A DNA stretch of 64,000 nucleotides from Actinoplanes sp. SE50/110 (GTDB lineage: Bacteria > Actinomycetota > Actinomycetes > Mycobacteriales > Micromonosporaceae), in contig NZ_LT827010.1 of the NCBI RefSeq assembly GCF_900119315.1, forward strand, positions 4,993,001-5,057,000, given 5' to 3'. A program made the position numbers and the translations under genes. The notes under the pieces are model-generated. The model saw nothing but the letters and a program-made list of their open reading frames with translations, was not told the DNA's origin and ran no database searches. Below, piece by piece: positions 34,052 to 41,996 of this stretch. Each line of letters opens with the position of its first letter. Position 1 is the stretch's first letter.

Positions 34052-34879
34052 CTAGCCCTTCACGGCGCCGGCGGACATTCCGGCGACCAGGTTGCGCTGG
34101 ATGAACAGGAAGAACACGACGACCGGCACGGAGAACACCGCCGAGGCGGCCATCTGCCCGCCGAAGTCGGTGCCGGTGTGCGGATTGCTGAACGACGCCA
34201 GCCAGACCGGCAGCGTGTACCGGCTCTGGTCCTGCATGAACGTGTAGGCGAACAGGTAGTCGTTCCAGGCGGCGATGAACGCGAAGATGCTGCTCGCGAT
34301 GACGCCCGGGGCGACCAGCGGGAACAGCACGCTGACCAGGGTCCGCCAGGTGGACGCGCCGTCGAGGTGGGCGGCCTCCTCGACCTCGGCCGGGACGGCG
34401 ACGAAGAAGCCGCGCATCACCCAGATCGAGAACGGCAGCACGGTGGCCACGTAGGCGAGGATCAGCGCCAGATACGTGCCGAGCAGGTCGACGCTGTTGA
34501 ACATGGCGAACATCGGGATCAGCAGCGCGGTGCCGGGCAGCATCTGCACGGCCAGGATGACCACCATGACGGTTCGCCGGCCGGCGAACCGGAACCGGGA
34601 CAGCGCGGCCGCGGCGAAGGTGCCCAGCACGACCGAGAGCAGCACGGTCACCGCGACCACGATGACGCTGTTGCGCAGGTTGGTGAGAAACTGGTCCTGA
34701 CCCAGCGCGCGGCTGAAGTTGGCCAGGGTCGGGTGCATCGGCACGAAGTGCGGGGTGGTCGTGCTCACCTCGGAGCGCGGCTTGAACGCGGTGTTGACCA
34801 TCCAGTAGACCGGGAAGATCCAGACCAGGCAGAAGACCGCCGCGAGGGTGGTGACGATCCGGCGTCCGCGGTGGCTCAC
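34052..34879 (-). CDS. Sugar ABC transporter permease (MalG/DasC-like)
   Basis: 275 residues from GTG 34879, overlapping the previous permease stop by 4 bp. It has six predicted helices, and the EAA loop EEAAHLDGASTWRTLVSVLFPL contacts the ATPase. The C-terminal RNLVAGMSAGAVKG is typical of CUT1-family inner permeases. No ATPase gene is present. Streptomyces Das and similar importers share the general ATPase MsiK, so an unlinked MsiK-type subunit is expected. Confidence 0.93.
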   Translation of the reverse strand: MSHRGRRIVTTLAAVFCLVWIFPVYWMVNTAFKPRSEVSTTTPHFVPMHPTLANFSRALGQDQFLTNLRNSVIVVAVTVLLSVVLGTFAAAALSRFRFAGRRTVMVVILAVQMLPGTALLIPMFAMFNSVDLLGTYLALILAYVATVLPFSIWVMRGFFVAVPAEVEEAAHLDGASTWRTLVSVLFPLVAPGVIASSIFAFIAAWNDYLFAYTFMQDQSRYTLPVWLASFSNPHTGTDFGGQMAASAVFSVPVVVFFLFIQRNLVAGMSAGAVKG

Positions 34880-35856
34880 AGGTCCTCCCCCGAGCGGAGC
34901 AGGCCACGGATGTAGACGGCGGTCAGCGCGAGCAGCAGCGCCGTGGTGACCACCGAGATGGCCGCGCCCTGACCGATGTGGAAGCCGACGAACGCCGTCT
35001 TGTAGGTGAAGACGCCGAGCGTGGCGGTGTCGTCGCCGGGTCCGCCGCGGGAGAACAGCCAGATCTGGTTGAACACGTTGTAGTCCCAGATCACCGACAG
35101 GATGGTGACCAGCAGCAGGGTGGGCCGCAGGTGGTTGAGGGTGACGATCCGGTACACCGCGAGTTCACCCGCACCGTCGAGCCGGGCCGCCTCGAGATGC
35201 TCCTGGGGCACCTGGGTCTCCGCGGCGTTCACGGTGAGCGCGATGAACGGCACCGCCTGCCAGACGATCAAGAGCCAGATCGCGGTGTACGCCAACGCGG
35301 GGTCCTGTGCCCAGTTGAGATCGGTGGTGTCGCCGAAGACCCGCGCCTGGCCGAGCGCCCAGTTGAGCACGCCGTAGCCGGGCTGGAAGAGCCAGTTCCA
35401 GACCAGTGCGGAGGCCACGTTCGGCATCGCCCAGGCGACGATCAGCACCACGGTCACGGTGTGGCGCCAGCCGCGGTCGAGCCGGGTCAGCAGGTGCGAG
35501 ACGCCCATCCCGATCAGCACGCTGCCGGCCACCATCGCGACGGTGAACAGCACGGTGCGCACCAGCGAGGTCCAGAACGCCGGGTCGGCCAGCAGCTCGG
35601 CGTACTGGTCCGCGCCGACGAAGTGGTAGGTGCCGGTGAACAGGGTGCGCTGGTCGTAGTCGGTGAACGAGGTGAAGATCAGGAAGCCGAGCGGCGCGAG
35701 GGTGACCGCGGCCAGCACCAGGCCGGCCGGGCTGAGCAGCCAGAACGGGGCCAGGGTGCGCCGCCGTCGGGCCGGGCGCGCGGCGAGCGGGGGTGGTGCG
35801 GCCGGCGTGGCGCCGGCCGCGTCCTGGAGCACGGTGGTGACGGGCACGACGGTCAC
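34876..35856 (-). CDS. Sugar ABC transporter permease (MalF/DasB-like)
   Basis: 326 residues from GTG 35856, which overlaps the TGA of the binding-protein gene (GTGA). A basic Ala/Pro-rich N-terminal tail precedes six helices (FWLLSPAGLVLAAVTLAPLGFLI is the first). PQEHLEAARLDGAGELAVYRIVTL carries the EAA motif, and WLFSRGGPGDDTATLGVFTYK is characteristic of CUT1 MalF-like permeases. It pairs with the downstream MalG-like permease. Confidence 0.93.
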   Translation of the reverse strand: MTVVPVTTVLQDAAGATPAAPPPLAARPARRRRTLAPFWLLSPAGLVLAAVTLAPLGFLIFTSFTDYDQRTLFTGTYHFVGADQYAELLADPAFWTSLVRTVLFTVAMVAGSVLIGMGVSHLLTRLDRGWRHTVTVVLIVAWAMPNVASALVWNWLFQPGYGVLNWALGQARVFGDTTDLNWAQDPALAYTAIWLLIVWQAVPFIALTVNAAETQVPQEHLEAARLDGAGELAVYRIVTLNHLRPTLLLVTILSVIWDYNVFNQIWLFSRGGPGDDTATLGVFTYKTAFVGFHIGQGAAISVVTTALLLALTAVYIRGLLRSGEDL

Positions 35857-37184
35857 TTGCCGCCGGCGAGGGTGGACTCCAGGTGGGCGTCGAACTCCCG
35901 GCCGGCGTCGGCCGGCGACCTGGCGCCCGAGACCACCGTGGCGAACACCTGGTTGATGCTCTTGTCGCCCTCCAGGGTGGGCCACTGGGCGGCGGCCGGG
36001 GTGGCCTTGGAGGTCAGCGCCGCGGTGAAGAAGCCCTTCTGCTGCTCCTTGAGGCCGGGCTGGGCGGCCTGGATGCCCTCGGTGCTGTTCGGGATCCAGC
36101 CGTCGTTGCCGAACACGTACCTGTCCTGCACCGACGGGCTGGACGCGATCTTCACCCACTGCAGGGCGAGATCCGCGGCGTCGCTCTTGGTGGCGATGCC
36201 CCAGTCGGAGCCGCCCAGCATCACCGGCTGCGCTCGGCCCGAGACGCCGGGCAGGGGGAACGTACCCAGATCCTCGGCTTTGATCTTGGGGTTGTCCTTC
36301 TGGATCAGACCGATCGAGCCGGCCGTGGAGAGGATGGTCGCGGTCTTGCCGTCGGCGAACACCTGGTTCTGGTCCGGGGTGATCGTGTCCAGGGCCTGTG
36401 AAGCCTTGCTGGAGTAGGTGTTCTGGAAGGTCTTGAAGTCGGCCAGGCCCTTCTGCCCGGCCGGGCTGGAGAAGCCGCCCTTCCAGGTGCCGCCCTCGTC
36501 GCCGGCGATGTCGCCGCCGGCGTCCCAGATGAACTGCATGCCCGCGTACCAGTACTGCCCGGGCAGGTAGAACGGCGAGAAGTCGGCCGCCGGGTTGGCC
36601 GCCCCGAGTTTGTCGAGCGCAGCGGTGAGCTCCGCGTACGTGGTGGGCGCCGCGGTGACGCCGGCGGCCGCCCAGGTCTTCTTGTTGTAGATCACCGCGC
36701 GTGCCCCGGCGAAGCCCGGCACGGCGTACAGGTGATCGTCGACGGTGGCCGGCTCCTCCAGCCCGGCCAGCCACCGGTGGCCCTGCTTGAGGTCGGCGGC
36801 GTACGGGGTCAGGTCGAGCAGGCCGCCGTTGGCCGCGAACCCGGGCACCTGGGTGTTGCCGAGGTCGAGCACGTCCGGGGTGCCGGTGGTGGAGAGCGCC
36901 GTGCTGATCTTGGTGGTGACCCCCTCCCACTGCTGGATCTGGAGGTCCACCCGGGCCCCGGTCGCCTGGGTGAATTGGTTGTTGATCGCCTTGAGGGTGG
37001 CGTCGGTGTAGTCGCCGTCCATCACCCACACGGTGAGGGTCGCACCCTCCCCGCGGGTGGTCGGCACGGTCTTCGGCTTGCCGTCGTCGCCGGTGGCCGA
37101 CCTGCCGCCGCCACCGCAGGCGGTGACGGCGAGCAGCGTCGCGGCGCACACGGCGGCGGCGGCGAGATAGCGGCGTTCATCCAT
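35853..37184 (-). CDS. Sugar-binding lipoprotein (DasA-like, CUT1)
   Basis: 443 residues from ATG 37184 with GAGGGG six bases upstream. Lipobox LLAVTAC gives lipidation at Cys23. TLTVWVMDGDYTDATLKAI, ARVDLQIQQWEG, TPDVLDLGNTQVPGFA, and GSDWGIATKS follow the family SBP_bac_1 layout of actinobacterial oligosaccharide binders. The organisation (binder, two permeases, GH20 relic) matches the das loci for N,N'-diacetylchitobiose. The substrate is inferred from that context. Confidence 0.9.
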   Translation of the reverse strand: MDERRYLAAAAVCAATLLAVTACGGGGRSATGDDGKPKTVPTTRGEGATLTVWVMDGDYTDATLKAINNQFTQATGARVDLQIQQWEGVTTKISTALSTTGTPDVLDLGNTQVPGFAANGGLLDLTPYAADLKQGHRWLAGLEEPATVDDHLYAVPGFAGARAVIYNKKTWAAAGVTAAPTTYAELTAALDKLGAANPAADFSPFYLPGQYWYAGMQFIWDAGGDIAGDEGGTWKGGFSSPAGQKGLADFKTFQNTYSSKASQALDTITPDQNQVFADGKTATILSTAGSIGLIQKDNPKIKAEDLGTFPLPGVSGRAQPVMLGGSDWGIATKSDAADLALQWVKIASSPSVQDRYVFGNDGWIPNSTEGIQAAQPGLKEQQKGFFTAALTSKATPAAAQWPTLEGDKSINQVFATVVSGARSPADAGREFDAHLESTLAGGK

Positions 37185-37246
37185 GGCTTACCCCTCGGGT
37201 ACTCATCGATCAGGAGCGAAGGAGCCCGCCCTGCGGCCGGTCATCC

Positions 37247-37301
37247 TTTTCATTGTCGGTCGTTGTTGATGAAAATTACGACCGCCGCCCGCTCGCGTCA
37301 A
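37247..37301 (-). promoter_or_regulatory. Promoter and inverted-repeat operator of the sugar importer
   Basis: On the minus strand, TTGACG (37296-37301) and TAATTT (37273-37278) are separated by exactly 17 bp. An inverted repeat, TTTTCAT (37247-37253) and ATGAAAA (37269-37275) with a 15-bp spacer, covers the -10 and the start region. This position suits a repressor. No DasR-type consensus (ACTGGTCTAGACCAGT-like) was seen. Confidence 0.6.
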
Positions 37302-37356
37302 CAAGTCTTTGCATGTTTCGATACGCCGACGCGCCCGCGGGGTGTGCGGGGCGGTG

Positions 37357-37387
37357 TTGACCTTGCCCCGGGGCAACCTCGTAGCGT
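37357..37387 (+). promoter_or_regulatory. MerR-type operator/promoter
   Basis: TTGACC (37357-37362), a perfect dyad TTGCCCC/GGGGCAA (37363-37376), and TAGCGT (37382-37387) with a 19-bp spacer form a MerR-activated promoter. The expected transcript start falls at or next to ATG 37395, implying a leaderless mRNA. The core TTGACCTTGCCCC is shared with the element at 8043. Confidence 0.8.
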
Positions 37388-37394
37388 GATCGGC

Positions 37395-38222
37395 ATGGGA
37401 ACGCGGGACGCCGGGATGCTGTCGGTGGGCGAGGTCGCCCGCCGCGCCGGGCTGACCACGAAGGTGCTGCGCAACTACGACCGGCTGGGCCTGTTCGTGC
37501 CGCGGATGGTCTCCGCCGACGGCTATCGGTGGTACGCCGAGAGCCAGGTGGCGACCGCCGTCACCATCGCCCGGCTGCGCGCGCTCGACGTCCCGCTGCA
37601 GGCGATCCGGGCCCTGCTGACCGGGGCCGGCGAGCAGGAGGCCCGGCGCCTGCTCACCCGGCACCGCGCGGCGCTGCAGGCCCGTGCCGACCGGATCCGC
37701 CGATCCCTGCACTCCCTCGACCACCTGCTCGACGACGAACGAGGAATCACCATGGCGATGACCGCACCCCAGCCGCCGACCGTCACCGAGGAGCGGGAGC
37801 TGGCGCGCACCCTGTTCAACGACACCTGGTCGTTGATCGAGAAGGAGTCCCGCTCCCCCGCCGAGGACGACCGCATGATCCACATGGCGCACGCCTCCCG
37901 CTTCCACTGGGACAACGCCGGCGACGACCAGAACCGGGCGATCGGCGAATGGCAGTGCTCCCGGGTCTACGCGACTCTCGGGCGGGCCGAGCCCGCCCTC
38001 TACCACGCCCAGCGGTGCCTGACCTACGCCGACCGCCCGGGCGCCGAGATGTGGCTGCAGGCGAGCGCCCACGAGGCTCTTGCCCGCGCCCAGGCGATCG
38101 CCGGGGACCTGCCGGCCGCCCGCGACTCCCGCGCCCGGGCCCTCGCCCTGGTCGACAGGATCAGCGACCCGGAAGATCGCAAGGTCGTCATGGCCGACGT
38201 CGACACCCTGCCCATCCCTTGA
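37395..38222 (+). CDS. MerR regulator fused to a helical (TPR-like) domain
   Basis: 275 residues from ATG 37395. Residues 8-75 are a MerR winged helix (LSVGEVARRAGLTTKVLRNYDRLGLF), then a dimerisation coil to about 118. From Met120 a helical domain follows with WSLIEKESRSPAEDDRMIHMAHASRFHW, GEWQCSRVYATLGRAEPALYHAQRC and ALARAQAIAGDLPAARDSRARAL. It resembles TPR-type repeats, and proteins like this half also exist alone in actinobacteria. It is built like the MerR-PP2C gene, including an internal start at the junction. The target gene is not evident beyond itself. Confidence 0.88.
   Translation: MGTRDAGMLSVGEVARRAGLTTKVLRNYDRLGLFVPRMVSADGYRWYAESQVATAVTIARLRALDVPLQAIRALLTGAGEQEARRLLTRHRAALQARADRIRRSLHSLDHLLDDERGITMAMTAPQPPTVTEERELARTLFNDTWSLIEKESRSPAEDDRMIHMAHASRFHWDNAGDDQNRAIGEWQCSRVYATLGRAEPALYHAQRCLTYADRPGAEMWLQASAHEALARAQAIAGDLPAARDSRARALALVDRISDPEDRKVVMADVDTLPIP
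37741..37754 (+). promoter_or_regulatory. Internal ribosome-binding site and start at the MerR/TPR junction
   Basis: GAGG (37741-37744), a 7-nt spacer and in-frame ATG (37752-37754, codon 120) lie at the domain boundary. Both this site and the one at 8441 end in TCACCATG. Initiation here would produce a free C-terminal domain of about 156 residues. Confidence 0.5.
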
Positions 38223-38361
38223 CCGACCCGACACCCGCCGCGCCCGTCGACCGCCTCGGCGTGGAGGCAGGCGACGGCGCCGACCAGACCGAAGTCGTGA
38301 GCGGGCCGGGCGGCGATCCCGGCTCCCTCCCGCGCGGCCAGGCCGGGTCAATGCCGGGCGA

Positions 38362-38919
38362 TCACCCCTCCCGCCAGACCCCGGTGACGGCCGGCCGCTC
38401 CCCGGACAGCACGGCACCCACCGGCAGCGGAATGCCCGAGACATCGCCGCGGATCGGCACCACGATGTCGGGCGCCCCCGGCCGCGGCGTCCCCGACCGC
38501 AGCAGCACCTCGCCGGTGTCCGCGAACCGGTACTGACAGGCGACCGCCTGCCCGTCCCGCATCCAGCAGTACAGAGCCACCGGCCGGCCCAGCACGTCAG
38601 CCAACCACTCGCCCGCCGCGCGCCCCAGCTCACCGGCCGGACCGCCCGCCTCGAAGCGCGCCTCGCCGAGCAGTGCGTAGTCCTCGTGATCCAGCCGACC
38701 GCCGAGCACCTGCCCGTCGCCGTAGTGCACGCCGATCATCAGCACGGTCACCGGATGCCGCCCGGGGATCCGGTCGACGACCGACACCCCCACGAGCAGC
38801 CGCCCACCGACCCGCCCGACGAATCCGGACACGTCGGCAGACAGCGCCGACCGCGTCGTCGCCACGAAAGCCCGCTCGTCCTCACTGAGCGCACCCGCGT
38901 CCATCTCGAACCCGACCAT
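38362..38919 (-). CDS. Hypothetical protein in WYL operon
   Basis: 185 residues from ATG 38919, which overlaps the TGA of the upstream gene (TGATG). It is soluble, with no signal peptide. The middle VTVLMIGVHYGDGQVLGGRLDHEDYALLGEARF and the late LYCWMRDGQAVACQYRFADTG alternate strand and turn. The protein is not recognised. It is the last gene of the WYL regulator/methyltransferase-like unit. The 139-bp gap to the MerR fusion holds no gene. Confidence 0.65.
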   Translation of the reverse strand: MVGFEMDAGALSEDERAFVATTRSALSADVSGFVGRVGGRLLVGVSVVDRIPGRHPVTVLMIGVHYGDGQVLGGRLDHEDYALLGEARFEAGGPAGELGRAAGEWLADVLGRPVALYCWMRDGQAVACQYRFADTGEVLLRSGTPRPGAPDIVVPIRGDVSGIPLPVGAVLSGERPAVTGVWREG

Positions 38920-39245
38920 CACGCACCCCGCCGCGAGCACAGGATCACACCACTGCTCCAGGAGATCTCCACCGCGGTCAGCCCCGGATGCCCGCGCAAC
39001 GCCGCCGCCACCTCACCGGTGAACCGCTCATGATCCGCACTCCCCCACTGCTCCGGCTGCAGGTCGTCGACCAGCAGCACACCGCCGGGCGTCGACGCCG
39101 CGACGGTGTTGTCCAGATCGATCCATCTCCCGCCGCGCCGCACCGCCCCGGCGAGCAACCGCCCGCAGCCGTCCTCGGACGACATCGTGAATCCGGCCGC
39201 GCGCGCACGCTCCCGCGCCGCGCCGACCATCGCTGGTGTCTGCAC
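38919..39245 (-). CDS. Shortened O-methyltransferase-like protein lacking the SAM-binding core
   Basis: 108 residues from GTG 39245, nine bases after GAGAGG. The N-terminus (TPAMVGAARERARAAGFTMSSE) and the C-terminus (GGVLLVDDLQPEQW, then AVEISWSSGVILCSRR) match the two ends of a caffeoyl-CoA O-methyltransferase-like protein of about 200 residues. The intervening part with the ELGTGxG SAM-binding motif is missing, and the reading frame is intact. It is probably inactive or repurposed. It sits 13 bp after the WYL regulator, and its start region overlaps that gene's end. Confidence 0.6.
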   Translation of the reverse strand: MQTPAMVGAARERARAAGFTMSSEDGCGRLLAGAVRRGGRWIDLDNTVAASTPGGVLLVDDLQPEQWGSADHERFTGEVAAALRGHPGLTAVEISWSSGVILCSRRGA

Positions 39246-39258
39246 GTGAGAAATCCTC

Positions 39259-40248
39259 TCAGGACCCCCCGACATTTTCGCCGGGCGCGGCGGCCGGCGA
39301 GACGGCCGCACCGAACCGCGCGGCGACCGCGGCCACCGCGGCCTGCAGCTCAGGACCACCCTCCACGGTGAAGTCGAAGGGAATGGCCGCCAGCCACTCC
39401 TGTGCGTACATCGCGGGATTCCGGGTGGTCCCGATCAGCACGCACCGGTCCCCGTCCGCTTCCAGGCGTCCCATCGGCCCCCGGATCCACGGGGCGACCT
39501 CCGCGAGCGACGCATGGAACCGCACACATGTCGGATATTTCCACCCGGCCCCCAGGTTCGCCTCCAGCGCCGCGACCGGATCCAACCCCTCCGGCGGGAT
39601 GAATCCCCGCTCCAACCGCTCGACCGCGAACAACCGGTCGATCCGCAATGTTCGGGTGGCCGCGGCCCGGTGCGAGTGGCACAGCAGATACCAGCGCCCG
39701 TACCGGACCACCACCGCCCAGGGGTCGACCTCGGTCTCCTGCTCCCGCCCACGCTCACTCCGGTAGCCCACCAGCACCCGCCGTCGCTCGGCCACCGCGG
39801 CGACCAGCTCGCCGGTGATCGCCGGGTCAGCCCGCACCGCGTTCCGGTCCGGCGTCGCCGAGGCGTAGGCCCGCAACGCCGCCGCCTGCTCCCCCACACG
39901 CCCGGGCAGCGCCCGGATCACCCTGCTCAGCGCCTCCCCCACGAGGTCGTCCGCGTCGATGGCCGCCGGCTGCCCGTCCAGCACCGCCATCACCAGCCCC
40001 AGTGCCTGTTCCTGGGTGAACACGACCGGCGGCAGCCGGGTCCCGCGGCCGAGCCGGTACCCGCCGTAGGGCCCGCGCACGGAGGTGACCGGTATGCCCG
40101 CCTCGCGCAGGATCTCGACGTAGCGCCGCGCCGCCCGATCGGTCACCCCCAGCAGCGCGGCCAGTCGGCCGGCGGTGATCCCCGGACGTGCCTGCAGGAT
40201 CTCCAGGGTGCGCAGGGCCCGCGCGGTGGGGCCGGGTCCGGTCGGCAC
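39259..40248 (-). CDS. WYL-domain (YafY-like) transcriptional regulator
   Basis: 329 residues from GTG 40248. A TACTGT -10-like box nine bases upstream suggests a near-leaderless mRNA. A DeoR-like HTH (ALRTLEILQARPGITAGRLAALLGVTDRAARRYVEILREAG) is followed by a wing with GPYGGYRLGRG. The WYL domain (about 150-225) includes GRWYLLCHSHRAAATRTLRIDRL, and a WCX-type C-terminal domain follows. WYL regulators sense nucleic-acid or nucleotide ligands in DNA-damage and phage-defence settings, and otherwise control neighbouring enzymes. It is divergent from the hydrolase at 40312. Confidence 0.92.
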   Translation of the reverse strand: MPTGPGPTARALRTLEILQARPGITAGRLAALLGVTDRAARRYVEILREAGIPVTSVRGPYGGYRLGRGTRLPPVVFTQEQALGLVMAVLDGQPAAIDADDLVGEALSRVIRALPGRVGEQAAALRAYASATPDRNAVRADPAITGELVAAVAERRRVLVGYRSERGREQETEVDPWAVVVRYGRWYLLCHSHRAAATRTLRIDRLFAVERLERGFIPPEGLDPVAALEANLGAGWKYPTCVRFHASLAEVAPWIRGPMGRLEADGDRCVLIGTTRNPAMYAQEWLAAIPFDFTVEGGPELQAAVAAVAARFGAAVSPAAAPGENVGGS

Positions 40249-40311
40249 AACGAGAACAGTAGAGGACGGTACCGGAAGCGGATCGTCCGGAATCCCCTCT
40301 ACGGTGCCTCC

Positions 40312-40995
40312 ATGAATGCGGATCAGATCGTGCTTCTCGGTGGTCTCTGGCTCGACCCGACGGCGTGGACCGGTGTCGCCGCCGGCCTGACGGCCCGGGG
40401 CCGTCACCCGGTGCCGGTCACCCTGCCGGGTCAGGGCGACGGCAACAGCTCGGCGACCCTCGCCGATCAGCTGGCCGCGGTCCTGGCCACGGTCGACGCG
40501 GCACCCGGCCGTTCGGTGGTGGTGGGCCATTCCGCGGCCTGCACCCTGGCCTGGATGGCCGCCGACGCCCGCCCCGGCCGGGTGTCCCGGGTGGTGCTGA
40601 TCGGCGGTTTCCCCTGCGCCGACAACCGGCCGTACGCCGACTTCTTCCCGATCGTCGACGGGGTCATGCCGTTTCCCGGCTGGACCGCGTTCGACGGTCC
40701 GGACTCCGCCGACCTCGACGAGTCGGCCCGGCAGGCGTTCGCGGCCGCCGCGATCCCGGTCCCGGAGGCGGTGGCCGGGGGCGTGGTCCGGCTCACCGAC
40801 GACCGCCGCTTCGACGTCCCGGTGGTCGTGGTCTGCCCCGAGTTCACCGCCGATCAGGCCCGGGAGTGGATCGCCGCCGGTGAGGTGCCGGAGCTGGCCC
40901 GGGCCAAGCACGTCGAGCTGGTCGACATCGATTCCGGGCACTGGCCGATGCTGACCCGGCCGGCCGAGCTGGCCGCCCTCCTAGCCGGCGGCTGA
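40312..40995 (+). CDS. Alpha/beta hydrolase (esterase-like)
   Basis: 227 residues from ATG 40312. IVLLGGLWLDPTAW, nucleophile elbow VVGHSAACTLAW (Ser), and a C-terminal IDSGHWPML with the catalytic His form a full triad framework. It is divergent from the WYL regulator by 63 bp, so the two are probably a regulator-target pair. The last 15 bp overlap the convergent ArsR-type gene. The substrate is unknown. Confidence 0.9.
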   Translation: MNADQIVLLGGLWLDPTAWTGVAAGLTARGRHPVPVTLPGQGDGNSSATLADQLAAVLATVDAAPGRSVVVGHSAACTLAWMAADARPGRVSRVVLIGGFPCADNRPYADFFPIVDGVMPFPGWTAFDGPDSADLDESARQAFAAAAIPVPEAVAGGVVRLTDDRRFDVPVVVVCPEFTADQAREWIAAGEVPELARAKHVELVDIDSGHWPMLTRPAELAALLAGG

Positions 40996-41940
40996 GGACG
41001 CCACCAGCCGGTCCCCGAGGTCCGACCGCCGATACAGCACCGACCGCCCGTGCCGGGCGCTGACCAGCAACCCGGCTGCCCGCAACGCCCGCAGATGCTG
41101 GTTGGCCGCGGGCACCGTCACGCCGAGCCGCGCCGCCAGCTCGGTCGACGACGCGGGTACCGCGAGCTGGACCAGCAGCCCGGCACGGGGCACCCCGATC
41201 AGCCCGGCGAGTGCTCCGGGCGCGGGCAGCGGCTGCGGCTCCCACAGGGTGCCGAGTCCCCGCGCCAAATAGCTGATCATCGGTGGCCGGTCGGCCCGCA
41301 ACGGCACGGCGGCGCTGGTCGTCCACATCGTCGGCACCAGCGTCAGACCGTCGGTCGCGGGCGCCGTGTAATCGAGCGCCGCGCGCGGGAACACCTCGAC
41401 GGTGTCGCCGGTGAGCCGGACCCGCCCGGCGAGCCCGCCGAGCATCCGGGCCAGCCCGTGCTGCGCGATCTCCCGGCCGCGGTAGGTCACGTCCGCCTCC
41501 AGCAGCGCCCGCATCCGCGGCCAGTGCGGCGCAAAGCAGATCTCCCAGTATCCGGTCAGCGCGTCCACGATCCGGGCGAGCACGTCGTCTCCGCGCAACG
41601 CCGCGGGCAACCCTCCGTGCAGTGCGCGCAATTCACGATCAACAACGACGGCGGGCGTACGACGTACCACCTCCCACTCGTCCTCCAGCCGGGTCAGGGG
41701 CGACCAGGGACGCGGCGTGAGGAAATCCGGTGTCCACAATTCATCATTGACGAGCTGGATCAGGAGCTCCGCGTCGAGCCCGTCGATCGCCCCACGCATC
41801 TCCCGGATCCACGGCAGCTGCAGCGGATACCGCCCCGGATCGCGCCACGCGTGCAGCGACAGCACCAGCTCGTGCAGGGGCGACACCGCGAACCGCACCC
41901 GCCCGAGATCCCGTCCGCCGAGCTGATACCGCACCACCAT
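40981..41940 (-). CDS. ArsR-type regulator with DUF5937-like N-terminal domain
   Basis: 319 residues from ATG 41940. The first 230 residues match the DUF5937-type sensor (RVRFAVSPLHELVLSLHAWRDP, then a central LTGYWEICFAPHWPRMRALLEADV). The C-terminal 75 residues are a winged helix (ASSTELAARLGVTVPAANQHLRALRAAGLLVSARHGRSVLYR). The order, sensor first and HTH last, is characteristic of this actinobacterial group. It is divergent from the MFS exporter at 41997 (56 bp), which is its likely target. Confidence 0.9.
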   Translation of the reverse strand: MVVRYQLGGRDLGRVRFAVSPLHELVLSLHAWRDPGRYPLQLPWIREMRGAIDGLDAELLIQLVNDELWTPDFLTPRPWSPLTRLEDEWEVVRRTPAVVVDRELRALHGGLPAALRGDDVLARIVDALTGYWEICFAPHWPRMRALLEADVTYRGREIAQHGLARMLGGLAGRVRLTGDTVEVFPRAALDYTAPATDGLTLVPTMWTTSAAVPLRADRPPMISYLARGLGTLWEPQPLPAPGALAGLIGVPRAGLLVQLAVPASSTELAARLGVTVPAANQHLRALRAAGLLVSARHGRSVLYRRSDLGDRLVASSAAG

Positions 41941-41996
41941 GAAGCGGAACGCTACATCGTTCGCGGCCACCCGCCGGGGCCTGAGACAACCGGTGC

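Noticed and set aside
33699..34907. 402-residue minus-strand frame through the MalG-like permease
   Set aside because: It is Arg/Pro-rich and out of frame with the permease. Only its short 3' end overlaps the GH20 relic.
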